Assembly (NCBI GenBank): GCA_046530785.1
Contig: JBHEQT010000017.1
Location: 1-9,035, forward strand
Length of the DNA: 9,035 nt
Source of the DNA: Arsenophonus sp046530785
GTDB taxonomy: Bacteria > Pseudomonadota > Gammaproteobacteria > Enterobacterales > Enterobacteriaceae
Reading direction: 5' to 3'
Under the pieces are notes generated by a model, which saw only the letters and a program-made list of their open reading frames with translations, ran no database searches and had not been told where the DNA came from. A program made the position numbers and the translations under genes. Shown here in pieces: positions 1 through 8,092 of this stretch. Every line of letters begins with the position of its first letter. Position 1 is the first letter of the stretch.

Positions 1-385
1 GGTCCTTAATTAGGCACATTATTACATCTAAAGCTTATCTATATCTAGCTATGTACATATACCATAACACTAAATATCAAATTTTATTATCTTTAAAAAA
101 GAAAGCAATTTTACAGTTTGTAATTCTAATGAAAATTAGAATAAACATTCTTCTCGATTATTATTCGCAAATCGATACATTTTATTTGGAAAGATAATAA
201 TATAAATTGTTACTTATAGTAAGTTATTTTCCGAAGATTTCATTCATCAACAGAGAATTTGTGTATCTCACAATCACAAGGAATAATCTCCATAAAAATT
301 TTGTATTAATCCGATTAATTACTGCACTTAAAAATTCTTGCAATAGTTCTTTGTAATAAAATATCAATGATACCATCATCTCCCC

Positions 386-429
386 ATCTGTCTCACTCTC
401 TCAGAAAGAGATCGATATTAGTGACAGAT
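386..429. repeat. Bulged hairpin in a local GC-rich patch
   Basis: ATCTGTC-AC on the left (386-396 with a two-base bulge) pairs with GTGACAGAT (421-429), and a TCTCT/AGAGA hairpin (397-401, 407-411) stacks directly on it, leaving about 9 bases unpaired on the 3' side. The patch has about 38% GC and an almost pure pyrimidine run at 389-402. No gene is attached to it. Confidence 0.45.
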
Positions 430-936
430 CGAAGAAGATATTTTTCCATAATGATTTTCTTTTTATAAAAGCAAATGTTCATTTTATTATTATCATCAGA
501 GATAAAAGATTTTACAAACGCTAATTATTTCCAAATAAAAAAGGATTTTGGAAAATTTATTTACCTCTTTCGAGCGAAAATTTGACTTGTTTTAACCATT
601 GGAAAAGAACACAAAAAAGAGACGTTATAATCTGCTAACAATTTCTATCAATTTTTATTGATATTCTAAGTCATTAGTTTCCAGAGATAAAACGAAGTAA
701 AAGTGCAAGCGCTAAAAAGGCAATAATTTAAGGAAGTAGATTTGTGATTCTGATATTTAAAAATATTGTTAAACTCTTCCCAAATTTGGGTAAATATGAT
801 TCTCTTTTTATCTTCTTTAACTATTAAAAAGTTACTTTTCTATTATTCTCGGTTGAGACAAAGAGGTGTTTTAATATAAATTTTTGTATTTAACTATATG
901 AAGAAATAAACAGATCGCGTTTATAATTTTGCATAT

Positions 937-1017
937 ATTTTTCTTTCCATACGATGATTTAATCACCACTAATTAAATTAAGAATCATCGTAATGACGTA
1001 TAATCGTAAAGAAAAAT
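937..1017. repeat. Nested imperfect palindrome
   Basis: Two 10-bp perfect arm pairs share one centre. The outer pair is ATTTTTCTTT (937-946) with AAAGAAAAAT (1008-1017) and the inner is TACGATGATT (950-959) with AATCATCGTA (983-992). An ACGAT/ATCGT alternative also exists (951-955 with 1003-1007). Near the centre TTTAAT (958-963) can pair with ATTAAA (972-977). The shared centre makes chance less likely than for single short dyads. Function unknown; it could be a relic of a mobile element or of a structured RNA. Confidence 0.6.
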
Positions 1018-1509
1018 TTTCCAGTTTATTAAACAGAAAGATCTTGATTTTTATGTTCTACTAAAAATAAAAACTGCATTTATACAATAAAAAATTTTTG
1101 GTCTATTATCGTTCACTTTATGTTTATCCTCTTCTTATATATGTAGATTTGCAAAAAGTGCACAATAATATCTTCCATAAATTCCACAAATATGTTTAAT
1201 TTCTCTGTATTTTACTATCTAGATCCCACGCAAGAGATTGATATCTAATGAAAATTGGTAAATGGATGGATTATACAAAGTCTTCAGTATGACTCTCCAA
1301 TTTCGGTAAATTAAAATAAAGCAATGTTTTCCATTGATAAATCATCTTTTTTAAGAAGGTATAAAAAATTGCTTACGGTTTGCAACAACAATTTTGTTGT
1401 GGAAATTTATCATATCCTATTCCCTTTTAAAAGCACTACTTTACACAATGGTTAAGCTGATTTTCAACGTTCTTCTTAGGTTTTAATAAACAGATAATAT
1501 CAATTATGA

Positions 1510-1538
1510 ATTTTCTTCTAACAAAGTTAGAGGAAAAT
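1510..1538. repeat. 13-bp hairpin with three-base loop
   Basis: ATTTTC, T, TCTAAC (1510-1522) pairs with GTTAGA, G, GAAAAT (1526-1538). There is one G-U position (1516/1532) and an AAA loop. No U tract follows on either strand, so it is not a typical terminator. It is longer than the many 7-8 bp hairpins in this DNA. Confidence 0.6.
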
Positions 1539-1967
1539 AAATTGTTGAGACTGTTCTGTATTGCAGGCATATTTTCTCTATATCCCTTTGATATTAATTT
1601 AACCAAATATTTTCTAATTTCTCATTTAATAATATCTTTTTGTCAACAGAAATAATTCCGTTCAGGATGATATTAATATTAAATAGAAAATAATAAAAAG
1701 ATCTAAAATCGATATTTTCGTCAAGTTTTTAAAATAGGGCTCTATCCGAAAAATATTATCACCTTAACAAAAACCAGATTAAATTAAATGTTTGCTATAA
1801 AAATACCTACTTTAATTATGCGAAAATTTCCTAACCCATTTTAAGATAGTAATTAAATTTAGAAAAAGTTTTGTATCGATCTCATCGATTTTTTGTAGCT
1901 GACCAAATCTTTAATCAAGTACGTCATCAATGCTATAATAAGAATCTATAATTTTTGTTTATTTATC

Positions 1968-2270
1968 TTAATATTGGAGAATAATTACTAACTTTGAGTT
2001 GACTGTGAATTGAGATATTATCAGTGTACTATATAAAATCTTGTATTTGCAGATTTTAGATAACATCAAAAACAGCAAATTAATCAAGTCTAAAAGATAA
2101 TTTACTTCAAAATTTTCTGAGTTTTCAAATAACGGTAATTTACCAAAAAGGATCAGACCTTCCTCTATTTCGCTGTTTTTTTGTTTTCCCCCTATTATTT
2201 GCACAATATCCCACGAGAAACCCAGTTTATGAAGAGATCGAATATAATAACTAGAACAATCGACGAAGTA
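1968..2270 (-). pseudogene. Open frame of 101 codons, possible gene fragment
   Basis: From 2270 down to the TAA at 1968 the minus strand is open for 100 sense codons, the longest open stretch here after nuc. Its first part reads like protein (YFVDCSSYYIRSLHKLGFSW, then a stretch with GGKQKNSEIEEGLILFGKLPLF), while the end is hydrophobic and AT-driven. The only plausible start is GTG at 2202-2204, with a poor GGGA upstream, which would leave 78 codons. TAG at 2271-2273 blocks extension in frame. No family is recognised. It may be an internal fragment of a decayed gene or a lucky open frame. Confidence 0.2.
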
Positions 2271-3200
2271 CTAAACAAATATAGTGTTTAATCGTTACTA
2301 TTTTATCTTTTTTCTGAGAGAGATCAGAGGAATAATTGATCTCATAATTAAAATATGATCAGAAAATTCTGTTTCTGTTTAGTCCATTCCCAATCAAAAA
2401 AACTACACTTCTTTACTTTCTAATTTTATTGATAAATTTAGTTTCTTTTCGATTAAAATTAAACAAAGACCACAACAAAACTATCTAGTAGTTTTTATTT
2501 TTATTCATGGATTTTAAAAACAATGTTTTCAGTTTTATCCTCAAACAAGTCAATATAAATTTTTCAGGAAGTAAAAATACTGTTGTGGTGTTGTGTATAT
2601 ATGCATCTTTAAAGAGATTCATAGTAAATTCTAGAAAGAGATTCTGGCAATCTAGTAGTAGTTTTACGCGGATATATTCAAAAAAGATTAATATAAAAAC
2701 CAGAGTGATAATATTGGATATCTAACATCTCTAAAAAAAAGAGATAGCGATTACTTATATATTCGCTGTTAATTATGATGTTAGCAACTTTTTCCTATTC
2801 TATATAAAGTTTTCAACTTCCTTAAAGTAAGGAAGAATTAGGTAATCGAAAAGATTGATTATAGTATTTTATTATTAGGTGTAACGACATTTACTTTATT
2901 TTTCTTTAAAAGAAAATTTAAAAAGCTTTCAATCCTCACTAATCACGAAGATCGCTTATTTCTATAATAGATAATTTTTTTTATTTAATAAAACATTATA
3001 TATCATTCCCGAATCGACGAAGATTTAAATCAGTAATCTAAACTTATAACTTAACACAAAGTAACCGTTGTTAAAAAATACTCTATTCCAATTAGAAATT
3101 GTCATTAATATTTTAACATTTAACACCTTTAATATTAAACATAATAAGAATATTTTCCCATCTTTATATCAATATCGATTTTATGATTTCTGTAAACTTT
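2271..3200. other. Intergenic or decayed stretch with small inverted repeats
   Basis: There is no convincing gene. At 2722-2784 an outer 8-bp pair (CTAACATC with GATGTTAG) encloses two small hairpins (CTCT/AGAG at 2729-2743 and AGCGA/TCGCT at 2746-2767), a three-way-junction shape that is not a tRNA because anticodon and T arms are missing. At 2817-2835 CTTCCTTA and TAAGGAAG form an 8-bp hairpin with a three-base loop. An open frame at 2507-2725 lacks a ribosome binding site and is treated as chance. Confidence 0.35.
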
Positions 3201-3494
3201 AGTATAGATGAATAATTTTATGGATTATTTAGGTCAATTTTGTGATTATTGGTGTGATTATTTTACTATTGACTTTGCATTTACAACTCTATCCGCCAAC
3301 TGTTAACATATTTAAAAATGTGGATTACCCCCACTCACAAACACCCTAGATTGGTAATAATAATCAGTCTTTGAATCCATTAATTAAGTGTAAATGAACG
3401 AGGGATTTATCGCATATAAGATATAATTATCTATCCTGTATCTTCCTAAGAATTATAACGCAATAACAATACACAGAGGAGGAGTGACCAGAGG

Positions 3495-3578
3495 ATGATG
3501 TTTTTCCTTAAGCAAAAATCAAAAAGGAATCAGAATGATTCTACGGTAAAGATCTTTCAAGATGTGCACCGTTTTTAA
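3495..3578 (+). CDS. Possible small ORF with purine-rich leader, unknown
   Basis: ATG at 3495-3497 (or the next codon, also ATG) opens 27 codons to TAA at 3576-3578. AGGAGGAG at 3477-3484 is a strong Shine-Dalgarno match, though its spacing of 11-12 bases is long, and a second GAGG abuts the ATG. The peptide begins MMFFLKQKSKRNQND and continues with mixed polar residues; it has no membrane segment or motif I know. The surrounding 130 bases have 35-42% GC against about 22-25% nearby, so something here has resisted AT drift. The minus strand of the same DNA also reads coding-like in broken frames, so the peptide may be fortuitous. Confidence 0.2.
   Translation: MMFFLKQKSKRNQNDSTVKIFQDVHRF
3543..3577 (+). 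terminator. Weak terminator-like hairpin
   Basis: ACGGT (3543-3547) pairs with ACCGT (3568-3572), an inner ATCTT/AAGAT stem (3552-3556, 3559-3563) is separated from it by a 4 by 4 internal loop, and five T follow at once (3572-3576). It overlaps the end of the small ORF at 3495-3578. The stem is short and the inner two-base loop is too tight to form fully. Confidence 0.25.
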
Positions 3579-3839
3579 GAGAGGTAGTCGCAAGAGGATA
3601 AAACATCATTCCCAATATTATTCATTTCTTCAGTATGTCATTCATGTATATATTCAGACAGAGATGAGAAAAATATATTCTTTCATTTTCTGTGGATTTT
3701 AGGTAATTAGAAAGACATCATTAATAACGTTAATGCATCCCAGAATATTATAGAAATAAAATAGGACAAAAGGATTTTTAGAGAAAATCTACTCTTACTA
3801 GATATCATATAGGATTATTGAGAATTGAATAGTTGATAG

Positions 3840-5270
3840 AACAGTTAATTGTTTATAAATAAATATGTGATTTTTATTACTATTCTTGATTAATAATCGA
3901 AATGTTGAAAACTAAAATTTTTACTTTTAATATTAATTTAATACTGTTTCTTTTATTCTGAGATGCTATTTTTTATCTTACAGTACTTTTTTTAGGTATT
4001 CACACTTTTTCATATTTTGATTAATTTATTCATAATGCTATAGATAGAGGAATATCACCAATATCAATAAAATCGAAACAGAAAAATCCATCGGATTCTA
4101 TACTTTTTATATTTTAATATTTTAAAAAGTAAAAGATGAAAATAAAGTTTCATTTTACTTACTCTTATTAATTTTAAAAAGAGTACTGTGTAGATTGATG
4201 AAGTACGTACGAAGTTTTTTAAAAAAAATAAAAATAAAAAACGGTTTATTTTTCATGTAGTAATCGTAATTGTAACATCACTATTTGCTGCAGTTAATGA
4301 CCATAATAAAATCAATATAGAAATTTAAAGTAGCTTATTTTCTTCCAGAAAGATAGATCCAATTAAGATAGGAGTTTTATTAATTTACTAAAAATAAAGA
4401 AATCCTTTTTCTAAATAGATATTAATTGAATTTTATAAAGATAGTTTAAAATTATTAAATTATATAAAACAATTTTTAACTTTAATTAAAAATGAAAACT
4501 CTATTTTCTTAACTTAAAAAATTCTATTCTAGAGATAAAATAAATAAGTAAGTAATATAAAGGAAAAGAACCTGAAAAATTTAATTTGGATGAATTTATA
4601 ACTATTGATCATCTATAATGTATTGTAGGATAAAAGAAAAATAAAAATAAAACTTGTTAAAAGTAAAAATCTTTTTAATCAAAAATTAAAATTATTAGTT
4701 TTGGAACTATTTTATTTTTGAAGATATTATGCATATAAATAATTCCAAAGTTAATAAATGTAACGATGTTAACACAATGAAAGAACGCTTATTTAATGTT
4801 AAGGAAAAACTCTTATTTAATTTTGATAATAATATAATATGGTTATTTTTTATAAAAATATCATAAAAAATAGTTTTAATTATTAAATTAATGAAAACTT
4901 TTAATCCTAAAATATTAGATAATTTAAAGTAATTTACTTAATCATAAAATTTTTAAAAGAAATAAATATGGAAAATTAGTCTTAATTTTAAGATCTCATC
5001 ACTGCAGCATTTAGCTACATTCATAATATAATAATGTTAACCATTAAAATAATTCTCGATTTGTAATATCTATTGATTTAACAAATCTTCTATCTCCTAA
5101 ATTAATTAATATTATATCGTAAGTAATGAATATATTTCCAATTAATTAGTTTCATCATAAAAATGTTCTCTATTTAAATGGATAATCTTCTTGTTTAAAA
5201 TCAATGTAATATTAACTAAAAGAAAATACTATATTACATATAAATAAATTTTGTTAGTTCTAAATCAACA
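3840..5270. other. Extremely AT-rich stretch without a gene
   Basis: I see no coding remnant, RNA gene or mobile element. GC is as low as 5 of 60 bases (4441-4500). The only structures are AT hairpins: TACTTTTTA/TAAAAAGTA (4101-4109, 4123-4131) and TACTCTT/AAGAGTA (4160-4166, 4179-4185). Both are within what chance gives at this composition. Confidence 0.6.
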
Positions 5271-5277
5271 AAATAAT

Positions 5278-5370
5278 CAAAAAATAGTTCCCCTATAAGG
5301 AACCGTCTAGTAGTGTTATCTAGATAGCACAACATCGATATTACTAACGGTAAAATATCATTTCATGATA
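5278..5370 (-). ncRNA. Candidate structured small RNA ending in a terminator
   Basis: Read on the minus strand there are three consecutive hairpins. First, TATCAT/ATGATA (5370-5356). Second, a long stem in which ACCGT and TAGTA (5302-5306, 5308-5312) pair with TACTA and ACGGT (5342-5346, 5347-5351) with one bulged base, capped directly by a GTGTTATC/GATAGCAC hairpin (5313-5330, one G-U pair) and leaving 11 bases unpaired (5331-5341). Third, a GTTCC/GGAAC hairpin (5287-5303) followed by six U. The stems are clearly richer in G and C than the roughly 15-20% surroundings. The overall form resembles plasmid antisense RNAs such as those controlling replication, or a trans-acting sRNA, but no partner gene is visible. 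The promoter cannot be fixed in such AT-rich DNA. Confidence 0.35.
5279..5304 (-). terminator. Intrinsic terminator-like hairpin with U tract, minus strand
   Basis: On the minus strand GTTCC, a 7-base loop and GGAAC (5303-5287), extendable by a G-U pair at 5304/5286, are followed by UAUUUUUU (5286-5279). The stem is short but has three G-C pairs. Two of its bases (5302-5303) are shared with the larger stem at 5302-5351, so the end pairs compete. It would end transcription running from the direction of 5824-6214. Confidence 0.4.
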
Positions 5371-5823
5371 AAAATCAAAAAATATTGCATTAGGTAAAAG
5401 AATATTATCATATTTTTAGATATGGCATTATCAGATTAATCTATAATAAAATAAAAAATATATATAGCTAATTCTCTCGTTTATTATTTTGTAGCGAATA
5501 AATAATATTTGAATAATGATTAAGAAAAAGGTTTATTTCATAATAAAATTATTGAATTCTATTTTTATAATATTAAAATTATATACCTTGTAAACTTTTC
5601 CATTAAATAAATGTAAAAATCCTATTTTAATTGTGATATGAAGAAAATTCTTTATTATTAAAATGAACTCTTGTTCAATTCTATAAGTTTATATTTTTAG
5701 TTTTGTTTTATGTAAAAATAAAATTCTTTTGATTATTTAAATATCACCAAATTATACGGTTACTTATATTTGATTAATTGTTAAATCAATTTAGCTATGA
5801 TTTTTACGAAAATATTTTTTATT

Positions 5824-6214
5824 TTATTTTAATTTACCAAATGATTTTTTAATAAAACATTTATTTCTTTTATGTATTCGATCCCCCAAAAATAACTTAT
5901 CTGCTCTGACAATCTAATTTAGATACTTTGACCGATATAATACTCCACTTTTAAAAATCTGATCAACACTTCTTTCTATAATCTCTTCTCTATCGGTTTC
6001 CCTCATAAGATTTATACCTAAATAAGTTATTCCGATTTTTAATCCTCTTAACATAATATAATTTTAATCGTTATTCTTTGAATTAAAATGATAACTAGTG
6101 CGACCACAATTTTTACCACATAATACAAAGAAGAATTGTTATCATATTTTTCGTTAATTCATTTTTTAGTTTAAACTGGGTACCGATTTTATGAATACAA
6201 ATTACATTCTGTTT
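5824..6214 (-). pseudogene. Broken coding-like remnant, unknown protein
   Basis: Three overlapping minus-strand pieces have a composition unlike random AT-rich translation. First, 6214-6113 reads KQNVICIHKIGTQ onward and ends in hydrophobic residues (MITILLCIMW). Second, in a shifted frame, a hydrophobic stretch with VVKIVVALVIILIQ ends at 6048. Third, ATG at 6054 starts 46 codons with MLRGLKIGITYLGINL followed by MRETDREEIIERSVDQIFK, to TAG at 5914; beyond this stop the same frame reads on for 29 codons to TAA at 5824. Read together they suggest a small membrane protein with one hydrophobic segment and a charged cytoplasmic region, broken by at least one frameshift and one stop. No Shine-Dalgarno precedes the ATG. 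I do not recognise the family. Open lengths alone are not significant; the support is the Glu, Asp, Arg and Gly content. Confidence 0.3.
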
Positions 6215-6846
6215 CTATTATGAAATTTCTATGAAAAATTTTCCATTAAATTACAAAACTCTTGTTTTTATATATTGGATTTATTTTCACATAAATATCC
6301 TAAATGTGCAATAATACGTAAACATAATAATTATCCATGTCTTTATAACAAACTATTATAGATGATTATTTTAATTTTTAACACATTTTAACTGCATTAA
6401 AATTATAGGTGTCACTGAAATTTAACACCAATAACACTTAAAAAGAGGAATATAATTGTATGAGCCAACTTTTTCAATATTTTTATCTTTGTTATTTATT
6501 TAATTTTCTAATTTTTCATAAACATACATGATGATTGATTACAAGTGTTTATTCTTTCATAAATAAAATACGTTTTCTCTCACTATCATCTCAGTGTATT
6601 AATCACCGCTTAACGAATAATTTAATTAATTTTTATTTTTACATATCTTCTCTTTTTATCGCTTTCAATGATCAATATAAAAATTCACAATTATTATTTT
6701 TAAAACTTGATCTATTATATACTATAAATAATTCTTACCTTCATTAGTGGGATCATATGAATGTCAAAAATTATTTTTATTTTTCACTTTGTTTTCAAGA
6801 ATCTATCTAATAAGAGATTTAATCTTAACTACTTACTCATTGTGTG

Positions 6847-6903
6847 TTATCTAAATTAACTAGAAAATATTTCCTTTATCGTCCCCCCCCCCTAGTTAGA
6901 TAA
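6847..6903. repeat. Bulged inverted repeat bracketing a poly-C tract
   Basis: TTATCT (6847-6852) plus AACTAG (6858-6863) pair with CTAGTT (6892-6897) plus AGATAA (6898-6903). This makes 12 bp with a 5-base bulge on the left arm. The ten-C run at 6883-6892 lies at the 3' side of the enclosed loop and its last C is part of the right arm. No open frame of note crosses it. Confidence 0.55.
6883..6892 (+). repeat. C10 homopolymer
   Basis: Ten consecutive C occur in DNA otherwise mostly A and T. Such tracts are slippage-prone and act as phase-variation switches in some bacteria when placed in a promoter or reading frame. No frame spans this one, and the nearest gene, nuc, ends its coding region about 600 bases away. 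Tract length may also be uncertain because homopolymers are hard to sequence. Confidence 0.95.
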
Positions 6904-7487
6904 TAAATTTTTCACATCATCAATAAAATTCTTCAATTTTTTTATATATTTTATATGTTTTTATCGTTAATTAGAAATAGTTAATTAAGAACTCGTATTT
7001 TGCTATTCAGTTAACAAATATTCTAATCAAATTCTCGTAATTTTATTACGTATTTTACATAATTTTCTGATTTGCTTTTTAAGCATACAAAGTTTTAAAT
7101 TTAAATTTTATTTAAAATTGAAAATGAACCTCTTTAGATAATGTTCATCCATATTTTTTCGTTCATTCTTATTTTTTTTGTGAATTTCACCTATATATGT
7201 AACTATAATTTATTATTTAAGTAATCTCTATATCTATCTCTCTTTTATTTTATGAAATTTTTTTCCTTAGATAAAATTTCTAAGATAATATCTTTTAAAA
7301 ATTTGTTGACATTACGAATATCTTCTTCATTACTTATCCGTTTTTAATTTTTGATATTACTTATAAGTTACTCTGAATTTTAGCATTTTATTTTTATCTC
7401 TAAGAATCCTTGTGTAACAACTGGCATATTCACTTTAAATTATATTATTTAAGTATGTATAACGAGATTCATATCTTGCATCAAGTT

Positions 7488-8030
7488 CTAATATGTTGGA
7501 TTTATATCTGTCGATTCTCTCCATAATCTATTAAATTCTCTTGTGTATTTTTCAGCAATATTTGGTAGGTTACGCAAATAAATAACATTTTCTGCGTTGC
7601 GAAATGCGGCACTTTTTGTATAGTTAAATGATCCAGTTTCAACCGAATGACCATCTACAATAATAAATTTGTTATGCATAATTGCATATTTATTATTGAG
7701 TCTTACTGGTATACGATGATTAACTAAATAAGTTACAGCCGTATACTTTCCGCCGTTTGATTTCTTATCAGCAACCATACGGATATTGACACCTCTCTGT
7801 TTAGCATCAACCAAGGCTAATGCAATTGGTTTGCTGGTAAATGAATAAACAGCAATATCAATCGATGTTTTTGCCTCTTTAATAGCCAATAAGATTATTT
7901 GTTTTGCCGTCCTTCCTGGAGAAAAACCAACCTCTATATTCTGAATACTTGTACTAATTGAAATAGGGGATATGAAGGTCAGAAGTAGTGAAAAAATCAG
8001 AAAAGTTAGTTTTAGTTGTTTATTTATCAT
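7488..8030 (-). CDS. nuc: Exported PLD-superfamily endonuclease, Nuc (pKM101-type) family
   Basis: The 180-residue protein is a single-domain phospholipase D-fold nuclease. Residues 1 to about 26 form a Sec signal peptide: basic start (Lys4, Lys7), hydrophobic core at 8-20, and a Ser-Ile-Ser end at 24-26 suited to signal peptidase I. The full HKD motif is present as H119-x-K121-x4-D126-x6-G133-S134, followed by F135-N136, and E147-N148 matches the conserved Glu-Asn of Nuc. Nuc proteins are dimers that pair two HKD motifs into one active site and hydrolyse DNA phosphodiesters without metal, normally in the periplasm. The length is close to the usual Nuc length, so it looks complete. ATG at 8028-8030 is the only usable start: the frame stays open upstream but lacks ATG, GTG or TTG, and a weak AAGG lies 10 bases before it. 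Stop is TAG. Its GC is far above the flanks. A Rickettsia-type Pld is less likely on sequence. Confidence 0.93.
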   Translation of the reverse strand: MINKQLKLTFLIFSLLLTFISPISISTSIQNIEVGFSPGRTAKQIILLAIKEAKTSIDIAVYSFTSKPIALALVDAKQRGVNIRMVADKKSNGGKYTAVTYLVNHRIPVRLNNKYAIMHNKFIIVDGHSVETGSFNYTKSAAFRNAENVIYLRNLPNIAEKYTREFNRLWRESTDINPTY

Positions 8031-8051
8031 TAGAGCGATGCCTTGATTTTG

Positions 8052-8068
8052 ATAGTAAAATTTACTAT
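8052..8068. promoter_or_regulatory. Small perfect dyad just upstream of nuc
   Basis: ATAGTAAA (8052-8059) and TTTACTAT (8061-8068) are perfect inverted copies around one base, ending 22 bases upstream of the nuc ATG. The near-zero spacer suits a DNA-binding dimer site (operator) better than an RNA hairpin. An 8-bp dyad is not rare by chance here, so only its position makes it noteworthy. Confidence 0.3.
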
Positions 8069-8092
8069 TCTCTTCTTTTTTAAATAAAAGTG

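Larger units (their letters stand above)
1..1967. other. Gene-free AT-rich stretch
   Basis: Apart from the structures at 386-429, 937-1017 and 1510-1538 I see no supported gene. One plus-strand frame stays open from 201 for 51 codons with a fairly protein-like middle (FINREFVYLTITRN), ending in TAA. Open lengths like this are expected many times in this composition, so it is not called. Confidence 0.5.
3240..3720 (-). pseudogene. Possible heavily eroded minus-strand gene region
   Basis: On the minus strand several frames carry pieces that look translated rather than random, for example NYLKSTENERIYFSHLCLN, then after a stop GMMFYPLATTSLKNGAHLER and GKTSSSGHSSSVYCYC in the same frame, and further on a 22-codon piece MDSKTDYYYQSRVFVSGGNP from an ATG. 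Stops separate them. GC is above that of the neighbours. I recognise no family, and a structured plus-strand RNA is an alternative reason for the higher GC at 3470-3600. Confidence 0.2.
6220..7480. other. AT-rich stretch without a gene, downstream of nuc
   Basis: Apart from the poly-C tract and its flanking repeat I see no gene, tRNA or convincing terminator here. The 3' side of nuc has only a 4-bp CTTG/CAAG hairpin within 40 bases and no U tract. Minus-strand bases 6300-6220 may continue the coding-like remnant listed at 5824-6214. Confidence 0.5.

Noticed and set aside
123..142. 8-bp hairpin ATTCTAAT with GAAA loop, and similar ones at 646-663, 779-790, 1385-1400 and 2900-2916
   Set aside because: Roughly a dozen or more 7-8 bp short-loop hairpins are expected by chance here, and none is followed by a U tract or tied to a gene.
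2507..2725. 72-codon open frame on the plus strand
   Set aside because: It has no Shine-Dalgarno, no recognisable family and a length expected a few times by chance at this stop frequency.
2722..2784. Cloverleaf-like fold that might be a tRNA
   Set aside because: It has only two inner arms, no T arm and no proper anticodon arm; the first inner loop is all A.
2259..3022. 11-base repeat AATCGACGAAG near 2259 and 3012
   Set aside because: There are only two copies, unlike an iteron array; repeats of this length are common by chance.
3208..3306. 32-codon ORF rich in Tyr, Cys, Asp and Phe
   Set aside because: The first ATG follows directly on a stop with no ribosome binding site; length is chance level. 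The neighbouring 10-base direct repeat TGTGATTATT (3241, 3253) explains part of its pattern.
4286..5008. TGCTGCAGT and its reverse complement about 700 bases apart
   Set aside because: Only 9 bases match, flanks diverge and nothing between suggests an element.
6535..6747. 70-codon open frame on the plus strand starting at TTG
   Set aside because: It has a weak start codon without a ribosome binding site, an Asn/Ile/Leu/Phe/Ser composition typical of random AT-rich DNA, and a chance-level length.
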